Shown: piece after piece, positions 51,159-58,925 of the stretch | Layout of the letters: each line of letters starts with the position of its first letter | How positions within the stretch are numbered: the stretch's first letter is position 1 | NCBI RefSeq assembly: GCF_949296715.1 | Contig: NZ_CASFQD010000025.1 | Coordinates: 1-64,000 of the forward strand | Direction: 5' to 3' | DNA length: 64,000 bases | Origin: an uncultured Alistipes sp. | GTDB taxonomy: Bacteria; Bacteroidota; Bacteroidia; Bacteroidales; Rikenellaceae | Program-made: the position numbers and the translations under genes | Notes under the pieces: model-generated | Seen by the model: only the letters and a program-made list of their open reading frames with translations | Databases searched by the model: none | What the model was told of the DNA's origin: nothing

Positions 51159-52994
51159 ATGAAGAAGAAGCTGTTGTTCGTCCTTGTCGTTTTTGCCGCG
51201 ACCGTCGTGATGATGGCCGTGCAGAAACCCGTATTCCTGGCCTACTACGCTGCCGAAGCCGCCGAAGCGGGATTCGGCGGCTGGTGCCGTGTCCTCTGGC
51301 ACGGACTGTCGCTCGACATGACCGTCGCGGGCTACGTGACGGTCGTGCCGTTGCTCGCGACGCTCGTGTCGTTGTGGGTGCGGCTGCCGCAGCGTCTCTG
51401 GCGGGGTATCCTGACGGGTTACTTCGTCCTCGTTTCGCTGGTCACGGCGGCGATCTTCGCCGTGGACATTGCCCTCTACGAGCACTGGGGCTTCCGGCTC
51501 GACGCGACGATCCTGATCTACCTGGCCGATCCGAAGGAGGCGATGGCAAGCGTCGATTTCTGGCTCGGCGTGCGGCAGCTGCTGCTCTTCGCACTCTATG
51601 CCGGAGCGATGATCTGGGGCTACCGCCGCGTGCTGCGGCTCTTCGACGGCGAACCCGTCCCGGGCTTCGGCGCCTTCTTCGGTTCGCTGGCCATGGTCAT
51701 GCTCGCGGGCTTCGACTTCCTGGCGATCCGCGGTGGCACGGGCGCCTCGGTGGCCAATGTCTCGAAGGTCTACTTCAGCCCGGTGCTCTTCCTGAACCAT
51801 GCCGCCACGAACCCCGTCTTCTCGTTCCTCGCCTCGCTGGGTGACCACAGGGACTATGCGGCCGAATACCCCTTCTACGACGAGCCGACACGCGCCGCGA
51901 AGTTCGAGGCGCTGCGCGGCAACCGCCCCGGGAGCGCTCCGGCGGAGTGTGTGCTGCGCACGCAGCGGCCCAACGTCGTGGTGGTGATTCTCGAGAGCTT
52001 CGCCCGCACGGTGATGGATGCGCAGGTCGGTGGCGAGCCCGTCATGCCCCACATGCGGCGGATGAAGGAGGAGGGCGTGTGGTTCGAGAACTTCTTTGCC
52101 AACTCCTTCCGCACGGACCGCGGCGAGGTGGCCCTTTTGAGCGGCTTCCCCGCGCAGACGCGCACCTCGATCATGAAACTGCCCGGCAAGAGCCGCTCGC
52201 TCCCCTCGCTGGCGCGGTCGCTCGACAGCGCGGGCTACGCCACGAGCTTCTCCTACGGCGGCGACCTGAACTTCACGGACCAGGCCTCCTACATGTACGC
52301 CACGGGGTGGCAGGAGCTCGTCTGGCAGAAGGATCTGCATTTTGCTGCGACGCCGTCCGACTGGGGCTACGACGATGCCGTCATGTGCGACTGGTTTGCC
52401 GACCGGGTGATCGATTTGAGCCGGCGCGGTGAGCCCTTCCTCGCGGGGCTGCTCACCTTGAGCAGCCACAAGCCCTTCGACGTTCCCTACGCGAAGTTCG
52501 ACGACAAGGTGCTCAACGCCTTCGCCTTCTCGGACGAGTGCGTGGGCCGCATGGTCGACCGGCTGAAGGCCTCGCCGGCATGGGACAACCTGCTGCTGGT
52601 GCTCGTGGCGGACCACGGCTATCCCTACCCGCGCTCGCTGACCTACAACGAGCCGCTGCGCCACCGCATCCCGATGATCTGGACGGGCGGCGCCGTCGCC
52701 GCCCCGCGCGTCGTCGGGGAGTACGCCTCGCAGATTGACCTCTGCGCCACGCTGCTCGGGCAGCTGGGGCTTCCGCACGACGACTACGACTACAGCAAGG
52801 ACATCTTTGCGCCGGCCCCGCCGCGCAAGTTCGCCTACTATACCTTCAACGACGGCTTCGGCGTGGTCGACGCCTCGGGAGCGGTCGTGTGGGACGCCAC
52901 GACGCAGCAGACCGTCTCGGGCGACGATCCTGCACTGCTGGAGATCGGCCGCACGATGTTGCAGACGACCTACGTCGACATCTCGCGTCGCTGA
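51159..52994 (+). CDS. LTA-synthase-family phospho-transferase (alkaline phosphatase superfamily)
   Basis: This 611-aa protein has five N-terminal membrane helices (about 5-22, 52-74, 85-108, 137-156, 173-192) and a large external sulfatase-fold domain (about 270-600). Catalytic features match LtaS: ILESFART with E279, and SFRTDRG with T319 as the likely nucleophile. VADHG near residue 485 and TLSSHKPFDVPY are also conserved. LtaS polymerises glycerol phosphate; Gram-negative relatives often transfer phosphoethanolamine or phosphoglycerol to glycans. The substrate is not decided here. The start is 76 bases after upp; the NarL-like operator region follows. Confidence 0.85.
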   Translation: MKKKLLFVLVVFAATVVMMAVQKPVFLAYYAAEAAEAGFGGWCRVLWHGLSLDMTVAGYVTVVPLLATLVSLWVRLPQRLWRGILTGYFVLVSLVTAAIFAVDIALYEHWGFRLDATILIYLADPKEAMASVDFWLGVRQLLLFALYAGAMIWGYRRVLRLFDGEPVPGFGAFFGSLAMVMLAGFDFLAIRGGTGASVANVSKVYFSPVLFLNHAATNPVFSFLASLGDHRDYAAEYPFYDEPTRAAKFEALRGNRPGSAPAECVLRTQRPNVVVVILESFARTVMDAQVGGEPVMPHMRRMKEEGVWFENFFANSFRTDRGEVALLSGFPAQTRTSIMKLPGKSRSLPSLARSLDSAGYATSFSYGGDLNFTDQASYMYATGWQELVWQKDLHFAATPSDWGYDDAVMCDWFADRVIDLSRRGEPFLAGLLTLSSHKPFDVPYAKFDDKVLNAFAFSDECVGRMVDRLKASPAWDNLLLVLVADHGYPYPRSLTYNEPLRHRIPMIWTGGAVAAPRVVGEYASQIDLCATLLGQLGLPHDDYDYSKDIFAPAPPRKFAYYTFNDGFGVVDASGAVVWDATTQQTVSGDDPALLEIGRTMLQTTYVDISRR

Positions 52995-53007
52995 TCGGGC
53001 GCGCAGG

Positions 53008-53025
53008 ATACCTATATGTAGGTAT
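53008..53025. promoter_or_regulatory. NarL-like 7-2-7 palindrome, candidate operator
   Basis: ATACCTA-TATG-TAGGTAT is a perfect 18-bp palindrome. Read as TACCTAT-AT-GTAGGTA it fits the NarL-family site (heptamers TACYYMT facing each other with a 2-base gap) with a single mismatch. Its centre lies about 31 bases upstream of the -7 box at 53048, close to position -45 from the expected start. It is a plausible site for the LuxR-type HTH encoded just downstream. Confidence 0.7.
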
Positions 53026-53047
53026 TGCGCCGCATATCCCCTCGCCT

Positions 53048-53068
53048 TATCTTTGCGCCGCAAAGATA
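53048..53068. promoter_or_regulatory. palindromic promoter TATCTTTGCG-C-CGCAAAGATA
   Basis: TATCTTTG (53048-53055) is the -7 box for the hemerythrin-LuxR gene. Ten perfect bases on each side of C53058 form an inverted repeat, so a matching TATCTTTG exists on the minus strand (53068 to 53061). The two boxes face each other, and the first transcribed bases overlap the second arm. Confidence 0.65.
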
Positions 53069-53191
53069 GGAGCCGTCCGTACCGCCGCAAGGCGAGCCCT
53101 GCCGGACGGCGGCCCGGCACCCCGGTCGGAGAGCCCGGCCGGAAGATTGATTGAAAACCGCAGCGCCGGGGATGCGCCGGCAGAACGAACT

Positions 53192-54124
53192 ATGTACAAA
53201 TCGGGAGGTTATACGGGAGAAGACAGAATGTGCGACCTGGTGTGCGACCGCTACCCGGTCCTGCAGGTGATGAGCCGCTTCGGCATATCGCTCGGCTTCG
53301 GCGACAAGACGATCGCCGAGGTGTGCGACGAGAATCGCGTCGATACGGCGACGTTCCTGGCGGTGGTGAACCTGCTGATGAACTTCGGCAACGGCGCGGA
53401 GCTTTCGCAGGGGGTCTCGGTCCGGGCCCTTACGGACTACCTGCACAACTCGCACGGCTACTTCCTCGGGTTCCGCCTGCCGGCCATCCGCCGCAAGCTC
53501 ATCGAGGCGGTCGACTGTAGTTTGAGCGACGTTTCGTTCGCCATCCTGCGCTACTACGACGAGTATGTCGCCGAGGTCGACCGTCACATGGCCTACGAGG
53601 AGAAGACCGTCTTCCCGTATGTCGAGTCGCTCTTGGCCGGTGAGAAGAACGAGGCCTACTCGATCGAGATTTTCCGCCGCCACCACGACCAGGTCGAGAC
53701 GCGGCTGCGCGAACTGAAGAACATCATCATCAAATATTACCCTGCGGGCGGCACGAACGAGCTGAACGGCGTGTTGTTCGACATCTTCACCTGCGAGCAG
53801 GAGCTGGCGTCGCACAACGCCGTCGAGGACGAGATTTTCATCCCCGCCGTGGAGCGGCTGGCGGCCGATGCGCCGCGCAGCGCCAAGCCCGAACCGTTGA
53901 GCGCCCGCGAGCGGGAGATCATCGTCTACGTCGTGAAGGGCATGACCAACAAGCAGATCGCCGACACGCTCTGCATCTCGGCCCATACGGTCATCACGCA
54001 CCGCCGCAACATCGCCGCGAAGCTGCAGATACACTCCGCCGCCGGGCTTACGATCTACGCCATCGTCAACAAGCTGGTCGTGCTCTCCGAGATCAAGGAG
54101 ACCATTACCGATACCCCCTCATGA
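53192..54124 (+). CDS. hemerythrin-LuxR fusion transcription regulator
   Basis: The 310-aa protein (MYKSGGYTGEDRM) combines three parts. Residues ~12-62 resemble the N-terminal domain of YtfE/ScdA iron-sulfur repair proteins, but its usual Cys-Cys is replaced (ISLGFGDKT). Residues ~75-225 form a hemerythrin-like di-iron four-helix domain with H85/H88, H132 with E136/E137, H164/H165, H208 and E212/E214. Residues 236-298 are a LuxR/NarL-type helix-turn-helix (LSAREREIIVYVVKGMTNKQIADTL). The fusion suggests direct sensing of oxygen, nitric oxide or iron by the DNA-binding protein. The gene overlaps the CDF gene by four bases and follows a palindromic operator. Confidence 0.88.
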   Translation: MYKSGGYTGEDRMCDLVCDRYPVLQVMSRFGISLGFGDKTIAEVCDENRVDTATFLAVVNLLMNFGNGAELSQGVSVRALTDYLHNSHGYFLGFRLPAIRRKLIEAVDCSLSDVSFAILRYYDEYVAEVDRHMAYEEKTVFPYVESLLAGEKNEAYSIEIFRRHHDQVETRLRELKNIIIKYYPAGGTNELNGVLFDIFTCEQELASHNAVEDEIFIPAVERLAADAPRSAKPEPLSAREREIIVYVVKGMTNKQIADTLCISAHTVITHRRNIAAKLQIHSAAGLTIYAIVNKLVVLSEIKETITDTPS

Positions 54125-55032
54125 CACACGCACCCCACCACCACCATCACCACCATGTGGCCGACCCCTCCGTGGCGTCGCTCAACCGTTCGTTCCGTGC
54201 GGGCATCGCGCTCAACGTCGCTTTCGTCGTTGTGGAGTTCGCGGTCGGCATCTGGTACGGCTCGATGGGGCTGCTGTCGGACGCCGGGCACAACCTCTCC
54301 GACGTGGCGAGCCTGCTTCTGGCCCTGCTGGCCTTCCGGCTGGCACAGGCGCCCGCCACGCCGCGCTACACCTACGGATACAAGAAGAGCACGGTGCTCA
54401 TTTCGCTGCTCAACTCGATGATCCTGCTGGTGGCCGTGGGGGTGATCGTCGCCGAGAGTGTCGGCCGCCTGCTGCATCCGGCCCCGATCGAGGGCGGCGC
54501 CATCGCCTGGACGGCCGGCATCGGCGTCGCGGTCAACGGATTCACCGCCTGGCTCTTCATGAAGGAGAAGGACCGCGACCTGAATGTCCGCGGGGCCTAC
54601 CTGCACATGGCGGCCGACGCGCTGGTCTCAATCGGTGTCGTCGTCTCGGGCCTCGTCATCTCGTGGACCGGCTGGACGCTCATCGACCCGATTGTGGGGC
54701 TGGCCGTCGCGTGCGTCATCGTCGCTTCGGTCTGGTCGCTTACGCGCGACAGCCTGCGCCTCTCGCTCGACGGTGTGCCGGCGGGCATCGACCTGGCGGA
54801 GATCGAAGGAGCCATGTGCCGCGTTGAGGGGGTTGAGGCCGTGCACCACATCCATGTCTGGGCGATCAGCACGACGGAAAACGCCCTCACGGCGCATGTC
54901 GTGGTGCCGACGACCGAACGCCTCGGCGAGGTCAAGGCGGCGCTCAAGACGACGCTTGCCGGGGCGGGCATCCGCCATGCGACGCTCGAGTTCGAGACGC
55001 CGGCGGAGCATTGCGCCGACCTGCGGGACTGA
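54121..55032 (+). CDS. cation diffusion facilitator, probable zinc exporter
   Basis: This 303-aa protein has a His-rich start (H6-H12), six membrane helices and a C-terminal cytoplasmic domain (about 215-295). The metal site residues are H57 and D61 in SDAGHNLSD (helix 2) and H162 and D166 in LHMAADAL (helix 5); the HD-HD set is typical of zinc transporters. LSLDGVPAGID precedes the C-terminal domain, as in CzcD/ZitB. Its start codon overlaps the stop of the hemerythrin-LuxR gene (ATGA), so the two proteins are made together. A terminator hairpin follows at 55076. Confidence 0.92.
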   Translation: MTHAPHHHHHHHVADPSVASLNRSFRAGIALNVAFVVVEFAVGIWYGSMGLLSDAGHNLSDVASLLLALLAFRLAQAPATPRYTYGYKKSTVLISLLNSMILLVAVGVIVAESVGRLLHPAPIEGGAIAWTAGIGVAVNGFTAWLFMKEKDRDLNVRGAYLHMAADALVSIGVVVSGLVISWTGWTLIDPIVGLAVACVIVASVWSLTRDSLRLSLDGVPAGIDLAEIEGAMCRVEGVEAVHHIHVWAISTTENALTAHVVVPTTERLGEVKAALKTTLAGAGIRHATLEFETPAEHCADLRD

Positions 55033-55075
55033 TCCCGCCCGACGCCGCTTCGCGCACCGGCTGCCGATACGAAAA

Positions 55076-55105
55076 CGGGACGCTCTTCCGATGAAGAGCG
55101 TCCCG
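55076..55105. terminator. strong stem-loop between convergent CDF and yidD genes
   Basis: CGGGACGCTCTTC (55076-55088) pairs perfectly with GAAGAGCGTCCCG (55093-55105) around the loop CGAT. The downstream side reads CTTGTTCTG and the other side, seen from the minus strand, reads GTTTTCG. It probably ends the plus-strand transcript and may work from both sides. Confidence 0.75.
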
Positions 55106-55179
55106 CTTGTTCTGTCCCCTTGTTGGTTGCAGACTCCAACCCGTTTTGGCATCATTACCCTTTTTGTGTGTCGCCCGTT

Positions 55180-55440
55180 TCAGGGAACGGGGTCGTAGCC
55201 GTGTCCGCCCCAGGGGTGGCAGCGGGCCAGACGGCGCAGGGCAAGCCAGGTGCCCTTCAGCGGGCCGTATTTGCGCAGGGCCTCGAGCGCATACTGCGAG
55301 CAGGTGGGCGTGAAGCGGCACGAGGGCGGCGTGAAGGGCGAGATGCACAACTGATAGAAGCGCACCAGGACGATCAGCGGCAGGGCGCAGAGCCGTTTAC
55401 AGATGCTCCACGACCGATTCCAGAATCCGGCGGACGGCAT
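55180..55440 (-). CDS. yidD: membrane protein insertion efficiency factor YidD
   Basis: The 86-aa protein has the YidD signature: a hydrophobic helix PLIVLVRFYQLCISPFTPPSC, then RFTPTCSQYALEAL and a C-terminal RCHPWGGHGYDPVP. YidD assists membrane insertion with YidC. The chosen ATG (55440) overlaps the 3' end of rnpA by 44 bases. A later non-ATG start is possible, since homologues usually begin nearer the hydrophobic helix. Direct linkage to rnpA is a widespread arrangement. Confidence 0.9.
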   Translation of the reverse strand: MPSAGFWNRSWSICKRLCALPLIVLVRFYQLCISPFTPPSCRFTPTCSQYALEALRKYGPLKGTWLALRRLARCHPWGGHGYDPVP

Positions 55441-55765
55441 GGGCGATGGTTTTGTAGGGCAGGACCTCCTTCGAGGAGTAGATGAGCGCCAGATCGAGGT
55501 TGACGGGGGTGTCGGCATGCAGCAGGTTCTTCTGCAGCCGGTATGCCTCCTTCGTGCGGCGGCGCAGCAGGTTGCGTTTGTTGGCCCGTTTGTGGAACTT
55601 CTTGGGCACCGAGAAGAGTACTTCGATCGATTGCACGAGGTCGGGTTCCGCGAACCAGACGTAGCGGAACGGGTAGACGAAGCCGCTCTCGCCGCTCTCG
55701 AACAGCCGGCGCACGGCCCCGAGCGAGCGGAGCCGTTCCGTGCGGGGGAGCGAGCGGTCGGGCAT
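55397..55765 (-). CDS. rnpA: ribonuclease P protein component
   Basis: This 122-aa basic protein shows LPRTERLRSLGAVRRLFESG at its start, VLFSVPKKFHKRANKRNLLRRRTKEAYRL (the RNR signature region, about 49-77) and the C-terminal DLALIYSSKEVLPYKTI. It binds the RNA subunit of RNase P for tRNA 5' maturation. rpmH, its usual upstream partner elsewhere, is absent; instead hemD precedes it by 7 bases, an order seen in Bacteroidetes. Confidence 0.93.
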   Translation of the reverse strand: MPDRSLPRTERLRSLGAVRRLFESGESGFVYPFRYVWFAEPDLVQSIEVLFSVPKKFHKRANKRNLLRRRTKEAYRLQKNLLHADTPVNLDLALIYSSKEVLPYKTIAHAVRRILESVVEHL

Positions 55766-55772
55766 GGCGGTG

Positions 55773-56636
55773 TTATTTGCGGGATTCGGCCGCGGGGCGG
55801 CGCGTGCGGCTCTTCTTGGCGAGCTTGTGCTGCTGGCTGCGGATGAACTCCTCCTTGCGGGTGTCGGTGGTCAGCTCGACGGGCTGGATCTCCTCTCCCT
55901 TCTCCACCTTCGAGAGGTAGATGTCGACGGCTTTGGCCATCGAGGGGGCCACGGGCGTCGGGGCATTCGCCAGCACGGGGATCCCGGCGTCGATGGCCGC
56001 GCGGAGCGTCCCCTCGCCGAAGACGGCGATGGCGGGCAGCGTCTCGGAACCGAATTTCCCGACCAGCGTGGCGACATCCGTCGGCGAGTAGAGGGCCAGC
56101 AGCCCGTACTCCTCGAGGTTCACGTCGTCGAGGTCGGCCGCCACGGTGCGGGCCAGGATGACGGGGTTGAACGAGAGTTTGAGCTTGGCGAGCGTCTCGG
56201 GCAGCTCGGGCTTGTGGGGCTCGCTCAGGGCCAGCATGAATTTTTCTTCCTTATGCTTGATTATCAGCTCGATGAGTGACGTAAACGAACCATCTCCGAA
56301 CGAAATCTTGCGTTTGCGGTAGACGATGTATTTCTGCAGATAGAGCGCCACGGCCTCCGTCTGGCAGATGTACTTCATGGTTTCGGGAACGGTAATGCGG
56401 GCCTCTTCGCAGATGTGGAAAAAACTGTCGACCGTCGTGCGGGAGGTGAAGATCACGGCCGTATGGGAGAGTATCTCGACTCGTTGAGCGCGAAATTCCT
56501 TCAGAGAGACGCCTACGACACGGATGAACGGTTTGTATGTGATCTCCACGTCGTATTTCTGGGAGAGTTCGTAGAACGGAGACTTTTCGAGGATTGCGGG
56601 TCTCGGCTGCGAAACCAATACTTTCTTGACTTTCAA
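55773..56636 (-). CDS. hemD: uroporphyrinogen-III synthase
   Basis: The 287-aa product is best started at a TTG codon (56636): MKVKKVLVSQPRP matches the opening of Bacteroidales HemD proteins, and no ATG or GTG gives a sensible N-terminus. Two Rossmann-like lobes follow (about 1-125 and 125-235). Typical segments are AVIFTSRTTVDSFFHI, YLQKYIVYRKRKISFGDGSF and LLALYSPTDVATLVGKFG. HemD closes and inverts ring D in heme synthesis. The last ~45 residues are basic and extend past the domain (SQQHKLAKKSRTRRPAAE). A promoter box lies within the upstream gene's 3' end. Confidence 0.85.
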   Translation of the reverse strand: MKVKKVLVSQPRPAILEKSPFYELSQKYDVEITYKPFIRVVGVSLKEFRAQRVEILSHTAVIFTSRTTVDSFFHICEEARITVPETMKYICQTEAVALYLQKYIVYRKRKISFGDGSFTSLIELIIKHKEEKFMLALSEPHKPELPETLAKLKLSFNPVILARTVAADLDDVNLEEYGLLALYSPTDVATLVGKFGSETLPAIAVFGEGTLRAAIDAGIPVLANAPTPVAPSMAKAVDIYLSKVEKGEEIQPVELTTDTRKEEFIRSQQHKLAKKSRTRRPAAESRK

Positions 56637-56665
56637 CTTTCCGGGAATTAGTTTTGTTATCTCTT

Positions 56666-57670
56666 TTACCTTGCCGTCAGCAGCCACAGGAGGCTGATCG
56701 GGAAAATTTCCACGGTGCAAAGGTACAAAAACCAATGCAAAATCGAAATTTTTTTGGAAAGAAAGAGGTTCAGCGTCTCCCGAAAGTAGAGCATGGCGGT
56801 GATGGCGAGCTCGGCGACGATGACCGTGAACCAGATTCCGCCCGTGCCGCGCGGGCAGAGCGCGAAGAGCAGCAGCATGGGGGAGGTGACGATTACGGCG
56901 AGGGCGAAGTAGGTGCGTTTGAGCAGGACGAGCTGCGACGTGAAGGGCTGCGAGAGGGTGAGGGCGCCGATCAGGCGGGTGGAGAGCAGCTGGAACGCCG
57001 CCACGGCCGTGCAGGCCGCCGTGGCGAGCAGGCTCATGGCGAGCACGGCGCCGTGCGGGAGCATGGCCACGAGCCGCTGCGGCATGAGCGCGTCGCCGTA
57101 CTTGACCACCACGACCCCCATGAAGAGCATGCCGATGGCGGTCGTGACGTTCTGGAAGCGCGAGAATCCGCTGCCCCCGGGTCCCTCGGCCAGCCGCTGC
57201 CCCGTGGCCGTATCGCGGGAGACGCGCCCGATCAGGGCCCTCACGTCGCTCAGGTTGCGGTAGAGCAGCGTGCCGTAGGTGGCGGCCAGCAGCAGAACGA
57301 AGCCCTGGAATACGGCGTTCTCGATGAGCGTGTCGTCCGGTGTCACCGTGACCGGACCGGGTGCCGCCGCGACCGACTCCTGTCCGAAGACGGCCTGTGC
57401 GGTCGTGTCGCGCCAGCAGACGGGCTTGCTCTCCGGTCCGCATGCGCAGGTGTCGGCCGGGAAGAGGAGGTCGCCGTATCCTGCGGTGTCGGCCGGTGCG
57501 CGCAGCTGCGAGTCGTCGGTGAGGGTATCGGCGGCCGGACGGGGTGCGAATCCCGCCGTGTCGGCCGCGGCCGTTGCCGTGGAGACGCTGTCCGGTCCCT
57601 GCGGCGGGTTGGCGGCGGCAGCGGGCCGGATCGCCGTTCCGGCGTGCCGGTATGTCAGCGAGTCGGTCAT
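56666..57670 (-). CDS. DUF4271 membrane protein
   Basis: This 334-aa protein has an unusual N-terminal ~110 residues rich in Ala, Pro, Thr and Asp with no hydrophobic helix, then about seven membrane helices (about 115-135, 175-195, 205-230, 240-260, 270-290, 300-330). The C-terminal core, with QLVLLKRTYFALAVIVTSPMLLLFALC, matches the DUF4271 family, which in Bacteroidetes sits beside hemD. The function is unknown. Its start overlaps the sensor kinase stop by four bases (ATGA), and hemD begins 29 bases after its stop. Confidence 0.82.
   Translation of the reverse strand: MTDSLTYRHAGTAIRPAAAANPPQGPDSVSTATAAADTAGFAPRPAADTLTDDSQLRAPADTAGYGDLLFPADTCACGPESKPVCWRDTTAQAVFGQESVAAAPGPVTVTPDDTLIENAVFQGFVLLLAATYGTLLYRNLSDVRALIGRVSRDTATGQRLAEGPGGSGFSRFQNVTTAIGMLFMGVVVVKYGDALMPQRLVAMLPHGAVLAMSLLATAACTAVAAFQLLSTRLIGALTLSQPFTSQLVLLKRTYFALAVIVTSPMLLLFALCPRGTGGIWFTVIVAELAITAMLYFRETLNLFLSKKISILHWFLYLCTVEIFPISLLWLLTAR
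56718..56725 (-). promoter_or_regulatory. internal promoter -7 element TACCTTTG for hemD
   Basis: On the minus strand 56725 to 56718 reads TACCTTTG. It lies inside the last codons of the DUF4271 gene, about 82 bases before the hemD TTG start. It would let hemD-rnpA-yidD be expressed separately from the upstream genes. Confidence 0.55.
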
Positions 57671-58860
57671 CCTGCGAAGGTGCGTTTGAGGAGGACGCGG
57701 ATGGTCGTGCCCTTGCCGATCTCGGAGTCTACGACGAATATCTTGCCCTGGTGGTACTCCTCGACGATGCGGCGCGAGAGCGAGAGCCCGAGGCCCCAGC
57801 CGCGGGTCTTGGTCGTGAAGCCCGGCTCGAAGATGCGTTTCCAGTTGCTTTTGGGAATGCCCTTGCCCGTGTCGCGCACGTCGATCATCACGTTGCGGTC
57901 ATCCGACGAGATCTTCACGTCGATCGTGCCGTGTCCCTGCAGTGCGTCGAGCGAGTTTTTCATGAGGTTCTCCACGACCCACTCGAAGAGGGCCGAGTTG
58001 ATGTTGGCCTGCACCGGGGCGATGGCCAGCCCGTTGTATTCGAGCGTGACGTTGCGCGGGATGCGCTTGCGGAAGTACATGACCGATTCGCCCACCACCT
58101 CGTTGATGTTGGCCGGGGTGAGCGGCGTTTCGGAGCCGATTTTCGAGAAGCGGTCGACGATCTTCATCAGGTGGGCGAGGTCCTTCTGCATCTCGTCGAC
58201 GGCCGTCTGGTCGACGTTCTGTGCGCGCAGGTACTCGATCCACCCGAGCAGCGACGAGGTCGGCGTGCCGAGCTGGTGTGCGGTCTCCTTGGCCAGCCCG
58301 ATCCACACGCGGTTCTGCTCGTCGTGTTTCGACGAACGGAAGGCGATGAACCCCAGCGTGATGAATGCCGCAATGACGAGCAGCTGGATGTAGGGGAAGT
58401 AGTAGAGCGACTTGAGCAGGGCCGACTTGCCGTAGAAGATGATATGGTAATAATTGTTGTCGGGCCTCCACCAGAAACGGACCGTGCGCGGGGTGTTCTC
58501 CTCGGTGAACTTCTCGATCTGGCGGCGCAGCTTGTCGGGATGGTCGATGATCTCCTCGGGGATCAGGTGCGAATAGTTGACCACCTCGAGGTTCTGGTTG
58601 GTGATGATGAAGGGGATGTTGTTGTTGTTCGAGATGAGGTCCTCCACGAGCGGGTCCTGGACCTGGAGCTTGCCGCTGAGCACTTCGCGGTTCACGCGCT
58701 CCATGGCATGGGCCCAGAGGGCGACGTCGTGCTGCTCCTTCTCCTTGAGCTGCTGGGCCATGTTGTTGGTGTAGAGCAGCGAGATGCCGCCCAGCACCAC
58801 GCCCACGATGATTACCACCACGCGGTTGCGGAACGAGAATATGTCACGACGCAGTTTCAT
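57667..58860 (-). CDS. sensor histidine kinase without adjacent response regulator
   Basis: The 397-aa protein has two membrane helices (about 12-31 and 157-174) around a 125-residue periplasmic sensor domain that contains NNNNIPFIITNQNLEVVNYS, a dCache/PAS-like stretch. The kinase core has H195 in AKETAHQLGTPTSSLLGW, a His-box seen in a Bacteroidetes kinase group. N-box NLMKNSLDAL and G-boxes DTGKGIP and GLGLSLSRRIV follow. No response regulator is encoded nearby, so the partner is unknown. It overlaps the DUF4271 gene by four bases. Confidence 0.9.
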   Translation of the reverse strand: MKLRRDIFSFRNRVVVIIVGVVLGGISLLYTNNMAQQLKEKEQHDVALWAHAMERVNREVLSGKLQVQDPLVEDLISNNNNIPFIITNQNLEVVNYSHLIPEEIIDHPDKLRRQIEKFTEENTPRTVRFWWRPDNNYYHIIFYGKSALLKSLYYFPYIQLLVIAAFITLGFIAFRSSKHDEQNRVWIGLAKETAHQLGTPTSSLLGWIEYLRAQNVDQTAVDEMQKDLAHLMKIVDRFSKIGSETPLTPANINEVVGESVMYFRKRIPRNVTLEYNGLAIAPVQANINSALFEWVVENLMKNSLDALQGHGTIDVKISSDDRNVMIDVRDTGKGIPKSNWKRIFEPGFTTKTRGWGLGLSLSRRIVEEYHQGKIFVVDSEIGKGTTIRVLLKRTFAG

Positions 58861-58925
58861 AGGGAATCTTCCTTTTCAAAATCTCTGCCGCTTCGGGTGC
58901 GGGGCCTCTCTCCGGTCCGCCGCCG

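Noticed and set aside
55773..57443. A 556-codon HemD reading that extends upstream through the DUF4271 gene
   Set aside because: The extension lies in a different frame from the clear DUF4271 membrane protein and is Arg/His-rich nonsense; family similarity begins at the TTG at 56636.
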